From Rhizaria sp. SCN 62-66 (Eukaryota; Rhizaria, unplaced): a stretch of 64,000 nucleotides of DNA. Positions within the stretch are counted from its first letter, which is position 1. The number at the start of each line of letters is the position of its first letter. This document shows positions 42,901 through 57,900 of this stretch, one piece after another. The notes beneath the pieces are model-generated. The model was not told the DNA's origin. It ran no database searches and was given only the letters and a program-made list of their open reading frames with translations. Position numbers and translations under genes: made by a program. The stretch spans positions 60,707 through 124,706 of the forward strand of contig MEDY01000067.1 in assembly GCA_001724265.1 (NCBI GenBank). Direction: 5' to 3'.

Positions 42901-45900
42901 CGCCATAACGCATTGTAATTAGCTGCGGCCGCTCGAGATAAAAGTTGCTTACGGCCAGAATAATATCCTCGCCAAGTGAAGTTTGACTAACGTATTCGTC
43001 GGTCATTTGCGTCAGACCGCTGATTGTCACGCTTTGCAGAGTCCTTGGAATAAACGCTGACATGGGGTAGGTCACACGCACACGCTCATTAATAGGTATT
43101 TGCTCCATATCAATTGTGCCGCGTGTGCCTTGCCAGTCCCAGTTCCAGCGCGTGCAGTCTGGCTCGCTGCGGCCGTACACGGTCACGCAGTATTGAAGCG
43201 ATACATAAAGTCCCTCACCTTGTCCCGGAGACAGCTCACACGAAACGTCGTAAAAATTGAAGCCTGCTGCCGCACGCGCAGCTTCAGTTGCCGCAGTCAC
43301 CTCAACATTTGTGCACTCATACTGCAGCATTGCGGGGTCGTCATAAAGCGCCTTGTCAGGGTTGAGATAGCGCACACGACTAAAGTATGGCTCTACAAGA
43401 CCTGCACCAGCGCGTACGGCGAACTTAATGCGCTGGCCACCAGCTGTGCTACTCGGCTTAAAGATGTTCTCAACAGAGTCAAAGAGCGCATTACCAGAGG
43501 TCGCGTAAGGAAGATATGGCACAGTGGTAACGAGCGGAACACAAATATAACTACCAAACGTGTTCACACACTGTGACTGAGTACCGTGCAGCGCTGTGCA
43601 ATTAACAAAGTAGCGGCCATTAAAGACTGTCGCGTCGCATTCATTAATATCGGAGCATGTGGGCTCAGCGGGCGTCCACTGGCGTGTCGAACTACACGTG
43701 CGAATAAAAGTATTGTTACCGCTGCTAACAGAAAATCCGGGCTTGCAATTGTAAGTAGCCGTAGCGGCAAGGCGTGTGGGGCCCTTAGATGTAAGAGCGT
43801 CCCATGTATACTCGATTGGTAGCGCATTATCAATTTCAATCCGTGAAATGGCACCACAGTCAATCGGGAGACAACGTGGCGGGTCAATTGGCAGCCAGCC
43901 TTGGTCGCGTGACCCACAAATGCGGGTGTTGGCAACAAGGATATCGTTATTGTCGCGTGTCTCGTAACCTGGTCCACAGGTGTACGTTGCTACAGTACCA
44001 TACTGTGGCGTTGCGGCGCCATTAATGTTGAAATACGTAATTGAAGCGACGTTACTTGTGCCTGTCAATGTGCTACATTCGTTGATAATGCACTGCGGTA
44101 GCGTGACAGGTAACCAACCGTTTGGCGTGCATTCGCGACGGCCCACCTCGATTGTGGCACCGGCAACAGTTGTAGTAGGCAAGTAATACTTGGTGTCGAT
44201 GTCAACGCCGGGGTACATCAGATTAAAGCCAGAATTACAGCGATACTCAATGATGGAGTTGTTGGAAAATGCGCCGTTGACACCAGTTGTGATCTCCTGT
44301 ACCTGTCCGCTGGGAAACACAGCTGGAGAAGTACATTGGTATGGCTGGCAAGTGCGAGGCGCTCCAGACCAATTGCCGTTGGCCATACATGAAATGCTGT
44401 TGCCCTGGGGTGTAACTGTTGCGCCGTACGCGCATGTATAGGTTGCAGTAACGCCGTATAAATTCAACAGCTCCGCAGGCTCCTGCTTGATTGATCCGTA
44501 AAAAATTGACTCAAGCGACGGACACGGCACTGGCTGGCAGCGCGGTGCAAGTACTGGGAGCCATCCCTCATCGTACACGCACGTCCGCGTGCGCGAGCCA
44601 TTCGGGTCAACCCAGCTGTAACCGTCAGCACAGCTATACTCGGCGACCGTATCCACAAAGAAGAACCCGGTAGTCTTATCAGCCGTTGTGACCTTCCCGT
44701 TAAGCGAAAAAACGATCGGCTTCTGAGTTGACGTGTCATGTGAGATCTGTAAACACATGTTAGTGCGACACACCGGCGGAGTGCCACTCCATGTGCGGTC
44801 TGCACGGCACGTAAGAGTGAGACTGCCCGAGCCAAGAGTGTGGCCTGGCAAGCACTCATAAGTTGCTGTAGAAAGATAACGACGCATACCGTTAGGTGTC
44901 GGGCTATAGATTGGCTGGAGTGTGTTGGCACCCACAGTTAATGCCGGACAAGTAACAGCCATGCACGTGGGTGCAGTGGTTTGCGACCAACCTGAGGGCG
45001 TGCAGCGCAACGATGCTGAGGTGCCCGAGGATTCGTAACCTTCAGCGCATCCGTATGCAAGCACAGCACCATACGTTGTTGCACCACCGTCGTCGCCAGT
45101 GACCGAGACCGTCGGCCCAGTCACGGTCTTATTGTCCGCAGCTGGCGCCACGCCACAGTTGTGAATTACGCAGGACGGCTGTGCCTCACTCCAGCCAGCA
45201 GCTTGGCACGTGGCACTCCAGCTGCACGGTAGTGTCGCACATGTCACCACACTGCCAGCACTTGTCACGAGGTCGTATCCCGTCTCACAAGACGCAGTAG
45301 CGCGGGAAAGATATGCCATCGCACCAAAGCCGTTGTTGTCGTAGATTGTGTTGCCATGAGTAAGCTTTGGCATTGCACCGCAGTCAATGAACATTACGCT
45401 GATTTCGCTACTCGTGACAGGAAGGAACTCAATTTCGCTGGAGTACTCAAACCTAAACCGCGGCTTTACCGCGCCTTCCACAGGAACACCGGCACCGTTA
45501 ACCGTCTGCTGCCAGCAGCGCACCCAGAGTGAGATTGCATTGACCGCACTGATTGTAATAAGGAATGAAGCAGTCTCGTTAACAGCTGTCCATGACGTCT
45601 CTGCGGGCACTGTTGAGCTTGAACCGGATTGGCGCGCAACGGAACAATTGGCAAATGCCGAGTTGGTTGACACGCGCACCACAGTCAACTGGCCAACACC
45701 CGCGATTGCGCCCAAGGGCAGCACGCCCAGCTCTATAAGCGCGGCCTCGCGTGCATGCAGTGTTGATGGTAGGTTGCGCAGCTCGAAGCGATTTCGCGCT
45801 GAAAATACGCCCGTGATGTGCGTACTTGCAAATATCGTGCTCGAATCACGAGGACCCAGTGCCACTGCAATGTAATGTGTGACCGTGCTGCAGAGTAAGA

Positions 45901-48900
45901 AGGCGTAGACTGTGTCCGTGTCAGCCGGGACAGTAACATCAACGTTCGGAGAAACTGCGACGCCGTCAGTCGAAACAGTGCCAGTCCCGTCTAAAAATGT
46001 GAGCCCAACGCCACAGGCTGTGACGTTCACGGACAACTTCATATCAGCGGCCTGGGGCCAAGTCGGCACAACACGGACACGAAGTACGTGGGGCACTGCG
46101 ACAGCGACGTTGACATAAGATGATGCGGTGCCAGGGAACTGAGTGTACGCTGGCAAGGCGGCATCTTCCGTCCAAACGGCGCCGCGCACGCGGAAAGGTG
46201 CGGATGAGAACGAATCGTAAAGCTCCTCATTGTTATACGCTTGAATAAAGGCACTGCTTTCAAGTGAAACATCACAAATCATTGCAACTCCAACCATAAC
46301 CATGGTTGGAGTGAAAATTAGTGTGTTTTCGCGCGTGTCATCCGCAATATCTGCGTCAGTCTCACCATAAAAGCGACAACTTGGCACAATCACTTTGTTC
46401 GGGCCTGTGACTACGGCAAATGTCAAAGTGACGGACTCCGCCGGCAACGGGTTGAGCACAAACCGCATAACCCAGCGGCGTAGTGAAAATATCTCGCCTG
46501 TAAAAGCAGAAGTGGCGGCGACACCGGACGTTGTCATAGACACCGAGCCACGCAGTTGCATTGGCATTGACACAAGTGGCACATATGGACTACCCGAAGC
46601 AATCTCGGCAACAATAGAAAAGCTCTCGTTCTTTGGTAGCTCACAAGAAATCAACACATCGTGTTCAGTTTCGCCCAGCACGGCGGAGACCTGCGCATTG
46701 CTACCCAATAATTCGGAGCCACCACCCGCCTTAGTAATGGAAAACTGGCAGCCTGACATTGCAGAGGTCATCCTCAGGTTGATTAAAGTAAGTGCCACCA
46801 CGGCGGGCTGCATGCGGATGCGGAATGTTGTCATATTTGTTAGTGGCGCGCGAAGATAATATGGTTTGGTCAACGTGGGCTGGGATCCAACGGGTTTGCT
46901 AGACAGTTGGACACGTGCTGCCATGTCAGTCACATCCAGAGAACTTCCTACGATACCGGTTGGTAACCGGAACTCGAGAGACATGCGGCCGTATGTAACC
47001 GTTGGACCCAGGTTAAATGGCATGTAAGCGGCGGTCTCAAGTGCAATAAGCGATCCAACTGAATGAGGACGACTGCAAATGAGTCCGAACACAAGTTCGT
47101 CGGCAAGATCCGTGTGCTGCCACTGAATTGTGCGCTGCATCCGTGATGTGTCGCCCGTCAGGCTAAACAGACAACTGGCCATTGTCGTTGATTGTAGCAC
47201 CCGCACAAGAACAGGTTCCTCTGGCAGCGGATCAAAAGTCACACGCACACGGTAGTAGTCACCTGCCAAGTAGTAGGGTTGATTGTTATCAGCGAGATCC
47301 AATTGCTCCACAACCAGGTTACCCTTGGTTTGCAGCGGTGCGGAGACCACTGTCACAAACGAGTAAAGTCCTTCACTCCGCACGACCACAGACGGTGGAG
47401 TTTGAGCTGGTGCATCGCACGAAAGTATCATCTTACATTGTCCATGTGCGTCTGTTACGCAGTTGTTGGCGCCGATAAAAGTGCATTTGCCGCTCTGAAT
47501 AGGGATTTCAGCGATGACAGCGACTCCAGCTGTTAAAGGAGCAGTCGTAATAACAAGCGCATGTGGCACGTACAGCGGGACTGAGACTTCAGCGACGGCC
47601 TTCGGTCCAGCAATAAAAGTGACAGCGGCGCTGTTATCGGCCTGCAACGTCAGAATAAAATCACCACTAACGTGGAACGGGCCAGTCAAATTCTGAACAG
47701 ATGTGACGTTATCACTTGCCAAACGTGACACAATCAAAGAAACGTTTGCTCGAGGCTCCAAGCACTCAAACAGCACAGTGTTAGTACCCGTCAGATTTGT
47801 GATCACAAAATCAAACTCGTTGCCCAGTGTCTCTCCACTGCTGCTACTAAATGCACACGCATCACGGTTATCAGATGTAACGTGCAGCAGTGTGTTGACA
47901 GCCTTATAAAATGCGTATTCAACGCGCAACGCCTGCGGTTGTGTCTTGAAATTTACGTTGTCAATCAGAACATCGCCCGCAGGCTGAACCAGCGAGCGCA
48001 CCTGCATGCGGTTGCCTACAATAAGCTCAAAGACACCGGTGTTAATAGAGGAACCACGCAGTGGTGTGCCCTTAAGAACTGTGTAGCGCACATGCACTGT
48101 AAAAAGAACGGCACTAACATCACACAACGCGTAGACATTAATGGTGGTCGCGCCAATCTGTGTCTCACTTACGTACCGATTAAGACTAATGCCGTTACTG
48201 ATATCGCCTGCATCAAAAGCCGCTTGTGAACCAGTCATGTGGTCGAGAGCGGTCTTATCTACAGAAAGGGCGCACCTCACGTCTTCATTTAGCACCTCGT
48301 AGAGTAGTAACGTCTTGTGTGACAGCGGACGCGCGGGCAATAACGACAAACGTGCCGTAGTGAGCGTGGCAACCAGACCTCCTTCGGGCCATACATTCTG
48401 CGTAACTCCGATGTACGCCGTGATCACGTTACCGTTTAGCACGTCATAGCCACTGCCTGCGGCGTCAGGGGCGGAGATCTGAAGCTCGACAAGTTCCTCG
48501 TGAGCGACAGGGCGTGAGCACTTAATCTTTAGCAATTGCTGGTCCGATAGCAGAAGTGAGAGTGAAGAAACATTACTTGGCACAATGTGACACGCCATCT
48601 GCGGCAGCGGAATGCCATAACGCGTCATAGTTAAGTCCACATTAAGCGCAATAGTTGGTGTTGGACTCGCGATAAGTGTGACTTCATACTCATTGTTAGC
48701 AGAGAACACAAATGGTTCGTTGCTTGAGCTTCCTTGCAGGAAAAGCGTGCCAATAACAGGTCGCATTATTGAGCTTACAACGATCATTGCGGCAGTAGCG
48801 CGGGGGTGTAACACTGCCGCTGCAAGTGCTACACCCGCAGGGTTCGGTGTTGCACAAGTCATACCTGTAAGGTCAAGACTCAGCAGATAACTGCTGAACT

Positions 48901-51900
48901 GTGTTGGAGCAATTATGATGCTACTCCCAGTTGAAAACACACAGTCAGTGCTACTCACATCCAAAACGACTGTGATATTTTCAGCTGGCGGCACATCCCA
49001 AGAGGACTGAACCACAACTGCAACATTTGCAGGCACTGTAGGTGGGTCGATGGTCACTGTAGAGCCCTGTGCAACGCGGAGAGCTATGGTGATTGTGGGT
49101 GCAACGGCAAATGCGGCTGACTGCCACTTTGAATCGATGTCGGTGAATAGAGTGCGGATAATAAACATATTGCTTCCTGCCGACTCGGACGCCGTTGTGC
49201 AGCGGATTGTCAGGGGGTCAGACAGGACAAAACCGGCTTTGACAACAAACCCTGTTACATGGCGTGAGCGCACAGATGTAAAGAGACATGGAGCTACGTA
49301 GTCGTCGGGATCGCTGCCTGGGCCATCTCCATCGCCCACGCGACCGATACTAAGACTAACGGTGGTTGTTGGCAGCGTTTGCGAAAGCGGTTTGATGCAA
49401 ATCTTGTAGTCGACAAGAGCTAAAAGCACGGTGGGCATGGCCATACCCGTGTTGCAGTCGACGAGCAACACGTTAACCTCTTTGCGAACCACAGGCATAC
49501 GCGGCGAATAGAACATAGGCAGTGCCCTGTTCCAGACTTCGAGCGAGACTGGAGATGGCTGCGCCTCAGAGGAAACGCGGAACTCAGCATACAGAGCAGT
49601 CTCACCAACCATGGAGGCACTACCTGATGTGACATTGCTGATTGTGACCTTAAGGGGTTTTGTCGTATTAACACAGTCAGGTTGGAAAGAAGAGTAAACA
49701 ATGTTTCCAGCAATTAAGACTGGGTCGACGCAAGAGTTAACACCCGAGTCAATCATCATCGTGGTCGAATCACGAATCAAAGTTGATTGAGGAAAAGTAA
49801 CCGCATAAAATACGGCAGCATAAATGTTCAATGGAGGCGGTTGAAGTGTAAACGTCGCAGGACCTTCAATGCCTGCGACCGTAGGCATCGCTGCCGGGGT
49901 GACAACGGGTGCAATTGTTGCTACTGGAATCGAAGACAGGCTCGCCTTGCTGTCACTGGCGCTGAACAGCAGTAAGTGCGATCCAAGATGAGAATAAGCG
50001 ATAGATTTAAGTCCACTCATTGCGTAGTTAGCCCAAATACGTGCTGGGCTATTGTTGAATGATAGCTCACTAAGTGTCCCAGTCACTGGATCCACAGAAA
50101 ATGAGGCGACACGCGCGTCGCTGCACGCAAATGTCAGCAGCGTCTGTACTGGATGCAGTGCAAGTGAATTTACGTGGCAACCCGCGTGGACAGCCGACTT
50201 GGTAACACCCAGCAGGCCTGGCCCCGCGGCACTGGGCGTGAGGATGTAGAACTCACCATCAGCTGTCGACACGTACGCCACAGCGTTGCCACGGAGCGAC
50301 ACGACAGCAGTGATCTCAGAGTTCGGCGATACTAACACAGCGTCCTGGCACTGTAGCAACGTTTGTAAATTGGTCGCAGCAACAACGTCGATGCTAGCTC
50401 TTGGGCCAGCGCAGAGACGCACGTAACCGCTACTAAATGCGAAAACCAAAATAGCGGTGGTGTCAGCGGGGAAGACGCGATTATTTCCGGACTCCGTAAA
50501 GTCGACTACCCCGGCAAGCTGACGCCCAGTCTCTGCTGTTGTCACGATGACAGCTTGCAAATCCTCGCTGAAGACATCAGTGACACCATACGATGCAAGA
50601 AACGCGCCTGTAAGGGAGTCAAGGCCTGTGACAGTCTGTGCGCTTATGTCTTCAGTGTTTGCACGACGAACGCCAAGAAGATTGAGATTCTTTCCAAAAA
50701 AGAAAACGATGTTTGATTTGCTGAACAACGAGGATGTGATGTGTACAAGTTCGAGCAGCGCCAGGTCCGCCACAGGGTCTGAGTGATAGTGCGAGTACAG
50801 AGGTGGGTAGCTGGGATCGGTCAGACCAGTTACCTCCGAGAAACTGCTTGATACGTAATATGGCAGTGAGTCACCAGCAAAAATGACCGCAGTGTCCGAA
50901 GAAGTCGAAATAAGCAAGTTGTTGAAGGGACGTGATGGACCATAAATGATGTCGTTATAATCGAAATATGAGCTATCTGCAGCTAACGAATTCTCGTATA
51001 CGTAAAAGCAATGCATATATTTGTCGAACACAACGCAACTTGTAGAGTACGATTGCATCCAATTGACTGAGCTAAATACCCCAATATCGGTCGAGCTCGC
51101 AACGGGTGTCGTTGTCAAAGCACTTGACGTGGCTACTGGTAGGGCAGGTAAAGGCAATGGCCAAAGGTCGTATACTATGTGCGCAGCGGTGGCCACACAC
51201 GAAGAACCAACACCACATGTAGGATTTGTGAGCTCGGCTCTTAAAGTCACGAAGGAACTGCCGCCAAAAGTGTCTGAAAGTGACTTTACGTTTGCAGCAA
51301 TCTCAAGGCGGTAAGCATCATCCCGCACAAACTGTGCCTGAGTCGTGCTGAATGCACACTTCCTATCAAAAACGACGCAGATATACGTAAAGCTCACACC
51401 ACCTATTGTTGTTCCACTACCAGTGCTCTCTACGGACAAATCAAACGGCCCTTCAAAAATAAGTGTGAAGGTCTTGGTTGCAACAACACCAAGATCAGCG
51501 GTGAACGCAACGTCGAGCTGCGTACTTGTCCCTGATGCGCGCGACCTCAGCGATAGACGCTGGAATGTCAGTGACAAAAACGATGAGGATGTGTCCGGAA
51601 GCCCAAACAGCGCAGAAACAGTGGATTTGGTCGGGTGTGATGAATGGAATTTCACACGCAATGCAGACAAACCATTCAGATTTGCGTCAATGTGCGTTGT
51701 TAGAGGATTCATCACGTTTGGCGCCCAAACAAGTGGGTGGATTGTTGCGTTAAACGCAATGTGTGTTTTGTTTGCGGTGAAAAGTGGAACGACCTCATAC
51801 TCCAAGAAATGGTTAGAATCAGAGATAATGACAACCCGACTGGCCGAGCCAAGATCCCAGTCAATTTTGCCACGCACGACAGAAGAGTCTTTCACAACAT

Positions 51901-54900
51901 CGTACAGGCGCGGCAACGCCGATACGTGCAGTAAACTGCAGTCTGGTGCAACTTGAAAGAATGTCGTGCGCGTTGCGTCAAAATGGACTTTAACATCGCT
52001 TGCGTCGATGACGCTTGAAAGCGACGAATGTGTAATTTCTGCCGTCTGCCGCCCGTAACGACCTGCGCTGTCAAGGCGTGTCAGCACTCGGAAAAACAAC
52101 TTATTATCTGCAGACACGCTATAGATTACAATCTGTGATTGATAGCCCGTGACTCCAAGGGCTGCAATAGAATGCGAGTCGAGCACTGCCGCAAGCACAG
52201 TCGCCACAGGCGAAACAATGTTTGAGTTAAGGGAAACACGGAAGATGTACTGAGACGTTGTTGCACCCAACGCCTTCATCGGCCCTGTGCTATCGGTGGC
52301 AGCGACAAAGAGGCACTGGTCTGAAAGTTGGCTAAGCGTGTTGATGTTGGACTGAGGGCAGAAAGTCACAGCTGTGGGCAACAAATCCTTTTGTGTAGTC
52401 ACCGTCTTACGGAAAAGTAAAGTTGGCGAGCTGTCTGCAATGCTAATAATATCGCACAAGATAACTTTGCTGCTGTCAAGGCTCGGTCCGCACAAAGCAA
52501 TGGTTTCGGACATCGAGTCACCTGTAATTGCAGTAACGCGCACATTAGACGCGATGTTTGTCAGAGGACCAAGACTGAGTGTACCATCAGTACTTATCAA
52601 GATTTGACGCAGAGATGACGACAGCGTAACAATGTACAGTGATGCAGATGCAGCAGTCTGCCATTGACTAAAGAAAATTTTAGCGGTATACGGTTTGTCG
52701 TTGGCGCCTGGATATTGAGTCCGCGGTGCCCCATCAATAGGCAAAAGTAGAAAACCGGTGACCGAGAGTCCACCATCGCCAAACCGCTCGACAAGCACAA
52801 CACGGTTATTGTTAGTATTAATGGCAATGTGCCTGCCGTCAGCAGCAACAGCAATTGAGCACTGCACAACAGTGCTATCTATTGTAGGCAGCAATGTAGC
52901 AAATCGTGAAGATGACGAAACCCAATTACCCCACGGGGTGTTGCCGGAGCTGTTTGCTGGATTCTGTTGCACGCCGCTGGCAACAAGAAGGCCGTGTCTC
53001 ATCATAGTGTACGTTACTAATGCAACGGGGTCAACCACAGAGCACACGGGCTTGCTATCACTGGGCTTATTTGGCATTATAATGATGCCAGGATTGGACG
53101 TGACCTGGAAGTCGGCGCCAAACTCCCAGTTGCGCTCCACACCAGGTGAGCCAATGTGCAACGGGTTGTCGATAACGTTAAGTGCAGCGTTAGCATAAGC
53201 TACGGTTGCAAAGTAGCCCCGTGCAGAAGCAAGCAGGGTGACGTTCATCAAGCGCTCAAGCCCAGAAAACGTGACGTCACTGTACTATGACGCAACTGAA
53301 GTCGCAGTGATCTCATACATTATGCAAGACGTTTTTAGTGTAGAAGCGCAAGTGCTCCCACGAATCGATGTGTCGCTTCCGTGACTGCAGACAAGGGTAA
53401 TTACTGCGGCTGTGCACACGTTGGAAGTTGTCGCTACAGCATTTGAATTACTAAACTCTGTGAAGGTCTCAATTGAAGTCGTACTTGCACCATAAGCAAG
53501 CTCAGGAGGCAAAACAACGATCAAGTAACCAGTTGTGCTCAGCTTAACGCGCATACGCCAACTCAGATTAGTAACACCATCGGAGCCGTGCTGATCAATT
53601 GGCGTGTCCAAGGCAAGCGAACTCGCGCGGCCTAAGAAATGCACACGAGACAGCACGCCATCCGCTGATGAAACGCGGACAGGAACTACCTTTGAAGAAT
53701 ACCTTGGCAGTGCAGGTGCAGTAGCAGGAAATGTGGAAGTAAACTTAGCGACATTGCGAACAGTATCGGTCGGAAACTTAATTGTCACGCCGAATGTCAC
53801 AGCCTTACCGTAGATCTCCGGTAAGGGGTTTAAGTACGTGAGCTGGTATGTAAATGTGAAATTGCCGGCGGTCACAAAAGACGCAGGTCCACCAATACTT
53901 GTGGAAAAGTGCATGTCTAATCCGTACGCAAGACCAAGCACAGGATCAAGTTGCCGCGATACAAATGAGCTGACAAGGGTTGACGCTCCAATTGTAAGTC
54001 CCACTGCGTCACCGGTGTAACTTAGTGTCAGTTTAACGTTATCAGTGATAAAATAAGATGATAACACAACTGTAGACATCATAACACGCACAGTCGTATT
54101 AATTTGGCCACTCTTGTCAATAGGACGCACGCCTTGCCCACGAACAGCAAATGTGACAATCGGCGCACGGTTCGAGGCAGAATGTGAGATGTCTGACGCC
54201 GCCACCTCAAGGTTCACGTACGAGCTCGTTAAAGGCCGCACGGGCGTGCTAGGTAGCACCATAACGCGTGGATCCGTGTACACAAGGAAATAATACGGAG
54301 TTGCGGCACTTGCATCAGTAAACATCGATGTTGGCAGAGTTGCGTTTTTCACGAATACATGAATGGTCGTATAAGGCTCAACAACCTTCGTGATAGTGTT
54401 AAAAGCAATTGTAAAACTGCAACTAGTCCCGGCTGTGGCAGTAGCACCTGCAAACAGCTTAAGCTCACCGGTTAGCACGCTTGCACCACCAGTGCACTGC
54501 GTAATCGAGCCACCAGTAAGTGTGATGACACTGTTCTTGGTTATTGGCACAGGTAATGTCACAGCGATTAGCAAGTGCATTATAGCCGACATCTGCCCTC
54601 CCCGAAATCCAACAGAAGACCCAGTCGGAAGGCCAGCAACCTCGAGCTCGTAGGTACCACGCACAAACGCGTTAACGTAGTCACTGTTGGTTGTTGTTTG
54701 TGTCGTATAGACAATATCATCACCGACATCCTTTGTTACAGGATCAAGAAGGCGCATTGTAACCTGCTTGTTTGGCGCGCAGTAAAGTCCATAGATACTC
54801 ATTACCTCAGTAATTGAAGTGTTAAAAAGGTCAAATGTCATATAAATCAGCGGAGGTCCAGTCGCGGTAACCACAGGATCCAAAGACAACCAACCAGTGG

Positions 54901-57900
54901 TCGTTCCTGGTAATGATGTCACAAGAGAATTTCGTCCCAATGTTGGAGAATAGATACATGCTGCGCTTATGTCAAGCTCCACAATATTTGGTGCCAGCTG
55001 TGCGTCATAGTTGTAGCTAACTGAGAAGCTCAATTTAGGGACGTAGATGTTATTGACGGGAGCGAAAGGCGTATAGGCCGAAACGATTATGTTCGTGTCG
55101 TACAACACTGAACTACTCGAGACAGTGCCAAAGAACTCAGCTTTCACTCCGTTTGGTGACAGTAGCTGCACGGTGATTGTGCCGGAAGATACGCGCGAGG
55201 GCAATCGCAGCGTAATTTCACCGCCTTGTGTGCTGTCGCAAACTAACGCAGAGGTATAAGTTGAAGAAAGTTCAAAATATCCAGTATTGTAGCCTCCGGA
55301 GACAGGCTGTAGAGACTTGACACCCAATACGGAGTCACGCAGCGTAACATCAACCGCACTATTCGCCGGCATAAAGCTTGACAGAGGCGTTGAGTGAGTG
55401 ACACGCACTTTGTCGACACGTTGCATTGTAAACGGCTGCTTGCATTGTGAGGGAAGTACGGCTCCAACATACGTTTTGCTACTTCCAGTACCACTGGTCG
55501 TCCATGTGCCGACGTCAACCAAAAGCTTGCTCGCAACACTTTTAAGTTTAGCTTGGCCACGCCACAGCGCGCGATCATTGGGAACACTGACGGTGAGCGT
55601 CAGCGCTGGCGACTTAGCGCGATCCGTGTCATACTTGACGCAGGATTTAAGGGTGATTACAGTAGGCAAGGATATGGTGGGAGTGGTTGCAGATAGACAT
55701 GCAGCCGTCAGCATTGAAACAGTGCATGTGAGCCGCTCAACTGGCGCGCTTTCGGTCGCCGAGGAAAACGAGCACTTTGGAAGCGCGCAGGCAGGACCAA
55801 TTGCGCCTGAACTTAACCAGGTAACAGAACCTGCGTCGTTTGCGCAGTCAGCTAGTGTGGCATCCGTGTTGGAAAGCTCAAAAGACAAATCAAGACTGGT
55901 TCCCATCCTTGCTGTTGGCGCAAAGCCAAGACCCGCAGTGATGCTCATCGCAATGCTGTCAGCACTTGGCACGGTCAGGGGGGCAATCGTTAAATCCTGA
56001 GGAGCTTGAGGCGTCTTAAGCGTAAAGCGAGCAAACTTTTCGCCGCTAATGAAAACGTCAATCCACACGGGCAGCACAGGAAACTGTGTGTGTGTGGTGG
56101 CAATCTGCAGTTTAAGAATGGTGTCGGCAGCAATAGTTGAGCACGCTCCCAGGGACGCAACGTTGGCAGCGACGGTAGCTGTACAGTTTGAGCCGTCTGT
56201 CTTGACAACAGCCACAGCCGTCAACGCAACAGTTCCGCCAGCAAGAAAATGTGGAGACTCTGTTGATAACATTACCTGGAAGCTTGAGCTGGGTTGAATC
56301 AAGATACGTGTGTACGCTAGCGTAGCGTATGACCTAAACACAAAGTTGTTATCAGTGCCAGATACAGTGATGGTTGACGGAGCTTCTAAGGGCCCAGGGA
56401 GACTACCCAAGTATGAGTTTAGAGCTTGTACGCTATTATACGAAATAAGCCTATCGAACGGCTCGTAACCTTCAATTGCTCGCGTCTCTGGAGTCGTATA
56501 TCCTGAAATCGACAGGGGAACGCTGCTAGGATTTTTCACCATGTCATAAATGGCAATTGAACTACGCAGAAGTGCGTAAGGGGCAGTTGAGCCAACAATG
56601 GTGGATACTGAAACATTGAAAAAAGTTGCCCCAGTGGCATTGCCGGTACAAACATTAACAACGCAACTCAGGGAGTTAAATCCAGATTGAGTAATCGTAA
56701 TCGCTGTCGGGTAGACCAAAGTGCTAGGGAGCACGATAATATGCTTGCTTAGCGCCTTAGCTACATTAACAGTGTAGGTCAGTTCAAGTACAATACCAGC
56801 AGCACCGGAGCCGGCGGGCTTAACCGAGAGAGACGAGCTTGGTACACCAGCCGAAGGACGCTGCACCGCAAGCGGCAGCCGGCGTACAGGCACAAGACCA
56901 GCAAACTTAATATCCTGTGTTGAGCGCTTGTCCCAGACATGGGTGTAGTCAAATAAAACATCCGTGCGCGTGTACACGGCAGTTGACACAGTGCCATGAG
57001 GCGTCATCGCGCAGCCGCCGTTTAGCGAAAATGGCGTCTGTACATTGCATAGTGCATCCGCTGAAGGCTGCACAGACAGAGATAATGCGCTCCCAGTTAC
57101 AGCAACTGCAGACATAGTTGTAAGAGTAGTGTTGTCAAGTGCAGTCATCAAATTTGCCGCCGCGTTAGCTGGAATAAAGCGGCTCTTGGGGAAATCAAGC
57201 ACAAACACGCGCTGGCTGCTACTTGGAAGTTGTACTTTGCCCAGTAACATAGCCATTGAGGTGGTGGTACTGTTATTGACTCCGTCATCAAAGACGGTCG
57301 ATTGGTGCATGCTCAGCAGTGACGGCAGGACAAAGCTGCCTGTCATTCTGCGAGTGTCCTCATCGGAGAACCCGGCGGTCTTGCGCTCTATTGAGACGGA
57401 AAAACATGCGCCGCCAATCCGACTCAGGTAAAGACTGCCTTCACGCAAAACCGTAAGCCCGCTAACTGTAAACATGATGTCACCGTGTGTTATGGGGCTG
57501 TAAGTGCCGTTACACGTAACACCAACACTGTTGGCAACCCCTGTTACTGCTTTTGCGCAGCCAGTGTAGGGTGACGTTCCGCGAAGAGTGGTAACGCTGA
57601 TTGTCGCTGCTGTTGAGCTAAACGAAACAGTGGAGGGCTCCAAAGGGCACGCAGTATAATCATACTCAATGAAAACGGTAATGCTTGTTGTTAGGGCATA
57701 GCGCGGGGAAATTAAAAGCCGAAAGTTATACGTTGATTTTAACGTGTCATGTGACTCAGCGCTAACACCGGCCGGAATGGCGTAGAACAGAGGCAACAAC
57801 GGGCCGGAAGTTGGGAACGGGCCGACACGACTTGTTGGAGACAGACCAGGGTTGTACGACCCAACAGTGGCAACAAAGCACATGTACGGGAGCCCAGTTG

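Noticed and set aside
36917-53251. Treating the 5444-codon frame as a separate complete gene
   Set aside because: Its first Met-Met is not followed by a signal peptide although the protein is clearly extracellular. The upstream frame continues in phase and supplies one at 63406.
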